From NCBI GenBank assembly GCA_031266115.1, contig JAISBQ010000340.1:1-10737 (forward strand): 10,737 nt of DNA. Reading direction: 5' to 3'. The translations under genes and the position numbers were made by a program. Below, piece after piece: positions 8,401-10,737 of this stretch; position 1 is the first letter of the stretch, and each line of letters starts with the position of its first letter. The DNA is from Bifidobacteriaceae bacterium (lineage in GTDB: Bacteria > Actinomycetota > Actinomycetes > Actinomycetales > WQXJ01). Below the pieces are notes generated by a model. The model made no database searches. It was not told the origin of the DNA and saw only the letters and a list, made by a program, of their open reading frames with translations.

Positions 8401-10737
8401 TGACGGCCACTGTGGACGGGGTGGTGGCCCATCGGGCATACAGGGTGGTGTCCTGGAGGATCCGGGTGGTCCCTGGCTGGTACTCCACGCCGGCGGCCTG
8501 GTCAGTCCACCAGCCGAGGAACTCATATCCCCCAGTGTCATCGGTGGCGAGTGCGACCGGGGTGGTGGTCTCGGGCATGACCGCGTCATAGGGGATATTG
8601 GCCGCTGTGGGGGGCATGTCCGTCACTTCGGCATCGGCGGGAGTGTTCGGGGCGAACTCGATCTCGACCGGGCTCTCCGCGATCCACTTCGCATACACAT
8701 TGATATCGGCGCCAGGATCGGGGATCCGGATCGTCCCCAACGCGACCGGGCCCTCACAGGCGGTCTGGGTGGTGCAGGTTCTATACCAGCCGTCGAACCG
8801 GTATCCCTCCCGGGCTATGAGGGTGCCCGGCGGGGACGTCAACCCGGACACCTGGAGGTCCTGGTTGTTGACCGGAAGACCCCGGACCGTCGGATCTTCC
8901 TCCGCGTTGGCGTGATAGACCACGTCATAGGTGGCCGGATTCTCGGTCCATCTGGCATGGAGCGTCACGTTCTGGCCAGGATCCGGGATCCGATCGGTCA
9001 CCTGGAATTCGTCGGTGCACTCGGCCTGGGGGCCGCACTCATACCACCAGCCACCAAACTCGTACCCGATCCGTCCAATCACCGACGATGGCGCCCGGAT
9101 CACATCTGACACACTCAAACCCTTGGGCTCTGGCACACCGAACACTGTCGGGTCATCGCCCGCGTTCGGGTCGAACGTGACGGTGTAGGTGGCTTCATCT
9201 AGGGTCCATCCCGCATACACGGTCACATTCTGGCCAGGGTCCGGAATACGATCGGTGGGTGTGAACGGCTTAGAGCAGATACCCTCCTCCGGATCGCATT
9301 CATACCACCAACCCGTGAACGAATAGCCAGGACGCACGGGAATAGAGCCCGGTTCCCCGATGGGTTCAGAGACCGCACGGGTCCTGGTGGACGGCATCCC
9401 CACCACCGACGGGTCTTCGCTAGCGTTCGAGTCGAAGAACACCGTGTACGCCGTGACATCAGGGGTCCATGCTGCGTGGAGGGTGGTGTTCCCTATGATG
9501 CGGGTCTGGTCCGCGCCGGAGAACACGATCTGGCCGCCTGTTCCGCCGGTGCTGGTCCACCAACCAGCGAACTGGTGACCCTGGCGGAGGATCTGGCTGT
9601 CCGGGGGTGCCAACGGGGCCGAATAGTACAGGTCCTGGTTGTTGGTCGGAACATTCACCGCCCGGGACGCGTCGTCATCGTCGGGGCTCCACGTGATCGA
9701 ATAGGTGGTCGTGTCCACGATCCAATGCGCATAGACCGGGGAGGAAACAATACGGGTCCCGTCGGGCCCGAACGTGATCTGGGTTCCACCATCAGCAGCC
9801 GTGTACCAACCCGCGAACCGGTAACCAGTATCGGAATAGCCGTCCACGAGCGGGACCGGGGTGGGTTCGGCGGCGACCGGAGAGTGATACGGCAGACCCT
9901 CAATAGTGGGCGGGACCGTGCTCGCCACCACCATGCCGCCACCGGTCGGTGGGTTCGGATCGAAAACCAGATCGATGGCAGGCATCTGGGCCCATGTGGC
10001 GACCAGAGCGATAGTGTCGCTGGTCGGGGTGGTGAACTTGTCCATGGTCAACCGGTCGACCACCGGATCGAACGGCGTGCCATTGATGGTCTGGTCCTGG
10101 GAACTAATCGTCCATCCGTCAAACCGGTGGCCCTCCACGATCGGGCTGGTCGGAGAGATCCGGGTGTTATAGATCTGATTGGTCTGGGTTCCGGGCACCG
10201 TGCCGGCAACGGAGCTCGCTCCTTGGGGAACATCGGGGTCAAACGTGACGGTAACCGGGGGCTGCAACTTCCAGGTCGCGTGCCATGTCTGGTCGTGAGG
10301 TCCCGGACTTTCGGTGTCCCACACGAGTCTCGTGACCCCCGGGATGACCGTGTCGGCGGATGAGTCCAGGGAGTTCACCCAGCCGGTGAAATGGTAGGAC
10401 TCGATCACGGGTGAGGGAAGATCAGGACGAGTCGTGCCGTTGTAGGGGATTCCCTGCTGGGTGTCCGGCATCGTCCCTTCAATCGCGTTCGCACCGCCAG
10501 GCTTGTTCTGGTCGAAGGTCACAGTCAGGGTGTCGGGCACAACTATCCATGTAGCGTGCAGGGTGGTCTGGCCGGTCAATCGGGTGCCATCGACCCCCAG
10601 CGCAATGGGGTTCCCACTCGATTCGGCGTCATACCAGCCGGTGAACCGGTATCCCTCCACGACCGGCACACCGAGACTGTCCGGGACCGTGCCGTTGTAG
10701 GCGAACGCGTCCCACCCTTGGGGGCATGTCCCGGGGA
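2426..10737 (-). CDS. Giant secreted InlB B-repeat/Ig-like surface protein (5' end outside window)
   Basis: The frame is open from the window edge to the TAG at 2426-2428, giving 2769 residues without the N terminus. An internal GTG at 10669 is not the real start, because the 22 codons before it continue the same repeat (PGTCPQGW...FAYNGTVP). From N to C there are about 29 repeats ending in (L/V)(H/Y)A.W, with a central GY.F.GW motif and a TRL/TRI motif. Then come a 17-copy Pro/Thr tetrapeptide linker, a Pro/Gly-rich stretch and three BIG-type Ig-like domains. The repeats match the Listeria-Bacteroides/InlB B-repeat family, whose known members adopt a beta-grasp-like fold and occur in surface adhesins. 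No enzymatic domain, LPXTG motif or C-terminal membrane helix is present. The signal peptide would be outside the window. The role is inferred to be a surface or secreted stalk or adhesin with unknown ligand. It appears to be its own transcription unit, ended by the hairpin downstream. Confidence 0.93.
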   Translation of the reverse strand, partial: PGTCPQGWDAFAYNGTVPDSLGVPVVEGYRFTGWYDAESSGNPIALGVDGTRLTGQTTLHATWIVVPDTLTVTFDQNKPGGANAIEGTMPDTQQGIPYNGTTRPDLPSPVIESYHFTGWVNSLDSSADTVIPGVTRLVWDTESPGPHDQTWHATWKLQPPVTVTFDPDVPQGASSVAGTVPGTQTNQIYNTRISPTSPIVEGHRFDGWTISSQDQTINGTPFDPVVDRLTMDKFTTPTSDTIALVATWAQMPAIDLVFDPNPPTGGGMVVASTVPPTIEGLPYHSPVAAEPTPVPLVDGYSDTGYRFAGWYTAADGGTQITFGPDGTRIVSSPVYAHWIVDTTTYSITWSPDDDDASRAVNVPTNNQDLYYSAPLAPPDSQILRQGHQFAGWWTSTGGTGGQIVFSGADQTRIIGNTTLHAAWTPDVTAYTVFFDSNASEDPSVVGMPSTRTRAVSEPIGEPGSIPVRPGYSFTGWWYECDPEEGICSKPFTPTDRIPDPGQNVTVYAGWTLDEATYTVTFDPNAGDDPTVFGVPEPKGLSVSDVIRAPSSVIGRIGYEFGGWWYECGPQAECTDEFQVTDRIPDPGQNVTLHARWTENPATYDVVYHANAEEDPTVRGLPVNNQDLQVSGLTSPPGTLIAREGYRFDGWYRTCTTQTACEGPVALGTIRIPDPGADINVYAKWIAESPVEIEFAPNTPADAEVTDMPPTAANIPYDAVMPETTTPVALATDDTGGYEFLGWWTDQAAGVEYQPGTTRILQDTTLYARWATTPSTVAVTFTPTAPDQDHPLVPGTMPTPIPTLAYSAVLPADLATPAAEGYRFTGWHDSANPASVYAPGSTRVYANVTLAPEWRPADPVEVTFDANEPVGLSAVPGTVPTPVANQVLNAPLVTGIPTPIVVGYRFTGWYSAAIGGIEYIPGTTLVFTSADGVGLTVHAQWEEVPDFEVGIDCEATSSRDVVPGTCPAGWSSFAYNQELPAEISSPIAVGYSFQGWYTASVGGARLEPGVTRLLTAATLHARWKSEPAFPVVFVANIDGGVVDGTMPAPILTHPYNDLLPASLREPLVLGRSFAGWYDNADANGSPYVPGETRIRAGVALYAAWNVEAPVSVTFTAGEAAAVDGTLPGVISQVPYHGTVTPPAQVPIAIGHVFDAWYADGEPFDFAGTRLTGNLTLEAQWTAVDNVSVRFEANVPGDTEAVAGSIPETYVGAYQSVLPASLPTPIAPGYRWMGWYTAPSGGSASTPGVSRLTGDTEVLYAQWEAMDDLQVGYNAKKPAGTVLEPGTTPEPDTVRYHAAATRPSDPVALGYQFAGWYTTSALVTEFDFAETRLETDTFLYGRWIQMLAVDVSFDLAGVEPYAGAPSTVTAVAYSARLADPGTPHAVGREFVGWFNTPDDDGPPVDFATYRVQSVAPVTLHARWDILPPVEVSFMANLPAGAGVTASTMPADIPDAQIHELLPSPAETPTAVGWRFTFWSTDPAGTLPYYFGMTRLGTDGVTLYANWTAITVNSVTVAFSPNAPVGVTVVPGTFPAPTSVLQGTVVLQPSPPEATGAEFAGWSSTPGTLTSVDFGQAILTDTTVFAIWTVKTPVAVQFDANGVSAMPGSLPAGSGAVVYNTTIAEPTVVPVDSATAMQFDGWYSSQSPGPSDDPFDFSQPIRSDATIILYAAWTTLPHYDVTFDPGTDPTGDAGPTVVFQGASTPAQSIASGHMAERPETDPAAEGWRFVGWYTEASGGIPHAFESAPMTTTTVLHAQWIPMAPIAVAFQANVPAGTVIPDTMPATTTVPYNATIPEPVGVTPGLEGYEFAGWYATPAGASGGSAFVFAGTGGALRYTASVNIFASWTARGRLSVAFDAGTVASGPVQLVPGTLPGAIASLAYNATLPGDIGEPAAIGHLFAGWASGALPVTPGETRLTADSTLTAQWAETVTTVPVTFDPSGHFAQGMPEAAEVLLNETLTIAASAAPVTQGYRFDGWALEPDGPVQDPTTLRATTPGGMTLHARWTAMPNPRITFDPAVPEGAEAAPGTVPAPLDIPYGTLVTRPVGEPTVEGYRFTGWYADARGEQLFAFADDVGASPALQDTTVHAGWEVAAPISVTFVAGTIGEEPADLAPGTSVPDTIEVAYGAVLPAGLVAPRVIGHRFAGWSDGAGPVVPGETRLTAPTTLTATWGEDPVEIEVTFAAGGPAGVLGLPDAQRVPLSGVLDVADLGTPVAVGQEFAGWSATAGGSVIVDLDSYRIEPAGDSLTIYAAWVERESVTVSLDSGDRTVISGMPAGGGLEVPYNGTVELPALVGLGAAFDAWTTCPTGPDAPAVDFMTTRVVESVTVCARWGLAAQIPVTFQVGVGPGAGDTTVLVDLNGKVAQPADPVVSGQTFTGWYADAALSVPFAFASTRVTRALTVYAAWTPTDRPTVEPTDGPTDGPTVEPTDGPTVGPTVGPTDGPTVGPTDGPTGGPTDRPTDGPTGNPTNRPTDRPGGGDPGRTGDPGGNTPEPGQDNPAPDEVPSRVVAAIVIAGAPSQVSLPGRGTSTVTLNAQVSPPDATIPGVTWAVTSGPASVDGSGTVTFAGAEGDVTVQATATDGSGTQATATMEAVRAVGAIRTPVTKLFIQSGKKLTLPVAIDDATDPTTTTTANLTFASSNTKVAAVDAKGVIKAAKTKKNATATITVKARNGKTLAVKVTVVPKAKKLTKLTVKGMPGKNTLKIGKSAKLTVGLAPKDATGAGVSFASSSSSVLRVDKSGKITALKKGKATITIKAAGKAVKTKPITVK
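2429..3240 (-). other. Three C-terminal Ig-like (BIG/Big_2-like) domains of the giant protein
   Basis: Approximate domain spans are 2960-3222, 2690-2932 and 2429-2680. The last two carry the Big_2 pattern of a TFASSN.KVAAVD..GVI or SFASSSSSVLRVD..GKI core followed by ATITVKA or ATITIKA. The first is more divergent (VTWAVTSGPASVDGSGTV). Domains two and three hold about 32 lysines in roughly 165 residues, in contrast to the repeat stalk. In other surface proteins these folds serve as wall-proximal or ligand-binding modules. Here they form the extreme C terminus, ending TVK and the stop codon. Confidence 0.8.
3314..3517 (-). repeat. Seventeen-copy PT-x-x tetrapeptide linker (12-bp minisatellite)
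   Basis: Seventeen consecutive 12-bp units encode PT followed by DG, VG, VE, DR, GG, GN or NR. On the plus strand they read as variants of TCNGTNGG(N)CC. The tract joins the last InlB-type repeat to a Pro/Gly-rich spacer (3240-3313) and the Ig-like domains. Such Pro/Thr tracts usually form stiff, extended and sometimes O-glycosylated spacers in exported proteins; glycosylation here is only a guess. Several units are identical at the DNA level, so copy number could vary between strains. Confidence 0.92.
3521..10737 (-). repeat. Array of 28 complete and one partial InlB B-type repeats
   Basis: Each unit ends with a conserved Trp. Going from the C terminus upward, these Trp codons begin (plus-strand coordinate) at 3521, 3743, 3980, 4226, 4469, 4724, 4961, 5204, 5468, 5726, 5981, 6224, 6473, 6713, 6953, 7199, 7427, 7670, 7916, 8177, 8429, 8684, 8948, 9206, 9467, 9722, 9992, 10271 and 10547. 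Unit lengths are 74 to 93 residues and always whole codons. The shared pattern is a V.V.FDAN strand, a PGT(M/V)P segment, YN..LP, P...GYRF.GWY, a variable loop, and TR(L/I)...TLHA.W. Sequence between units is mostly well diverged, so this is an old array with only local recent duplication. Confidence 0.9.
8684..9466 (-). repeat. Three consecutive cysteine-paired repeat units
   Basis: Units spanning about 9206-9466, 8948-9205 and 8684-8947 form a distinct subfamily. After GWWY or GWY each carries two cysteines spaced C-x6-C, C-x5-C and C-x5-C. Codons are at 9296/9275, 9035/9017 and 8774/8756. They also share an EDPTV.G.P-type start and an IPDPG(Q/A) motif in place of the usual TRL...TT. DNA similarity between the first two is obvious around TTCTGGCCAGG, so they probably arose by duplication within the array. 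Paired cysteines in an exported protein suggest disulphide-closed loops. Confidence 0.8.

Noticed and set aside
3251..9109. A plus-strand open frame of 1952 codons antisense to the giant gene.
   Set aside because: Its product is dominated by Arg, Gly, His, Pro and Asp with no domain or export signal. It mirrors the minus-strand repeats and has no convincing ribosome binding site. Long antisense frames are expected opposite a very GC-rich repetitive gene.
2426..10669. Start of the giant gene at the GTG at 10669.
   Set aside because: The 22 codons upstream to the window edge are open and continue a recognisable repeat unit, so the true start is outside the window.

Overview
The window suggests a high-GC Gram-positive actinobacterium. 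Nearly all codons end in G or C, the haem-uptake genes most resemble corynebacterial hmuT and hmuU, and a near-consensus DtxR/IdeR iron box precedes them. I cannot name the genus from sequence alone. All supportable genes lie on the minus strand, so transcription runs from high to low coordinates.

Region 1 (10737 to 2426) is one enormous secreted-type protein gene with its 5' end outside the window. The 2769 residues visible consist of 28 complete units and one partial unit of an InlB B-repeat (Listeria-Bacteroides repeat, Flg_new-like), then a Pro/Thr tetrapeptide linker of 17 copies, then three bacterial Ig-like (BIG/Big_2-like) domains, the last two very rich in lysine. The protein stops directly after the last Ig-like domain, with no LPXTG motif and no membrane anchor. 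It is best read as a giant surface or secreted stalk or adhesin.

Region 2 (2425 to 2172) is intergenic. It holds a 24-bp-stem inverted repeat just downstream of the giant gene, probably its terminator, then a 19-bp DtxR/IdeR operator (18 of 19 consensus positions) and a strong ribosome binding site.

Region 3 (2171 to 1) is an iron-regulated haem uptake operon: the lipoprotein haem receptor HmuT, a 226-nt spacer carrying a 29-bp direct repeat, and the first 236 residues of the FecCD-family permease HmuU, cut by the window edge. An HmuV-type ATPase would be expected next, outside the window. HmuT would capture haem at the outer face of the membrane and hand it to the HmuU channel. The iron box would silence the operon when iron is plentiful.

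No RNA genes, insertion sequences, CRISPR arrays or defence genes were seen. The most unusual material is inside the giant protein: repeat units with paired cysteines, a trend in unit length along the chain, and an abrupt change from an almost lysine-free stalk to a lysine-rich C terminus.
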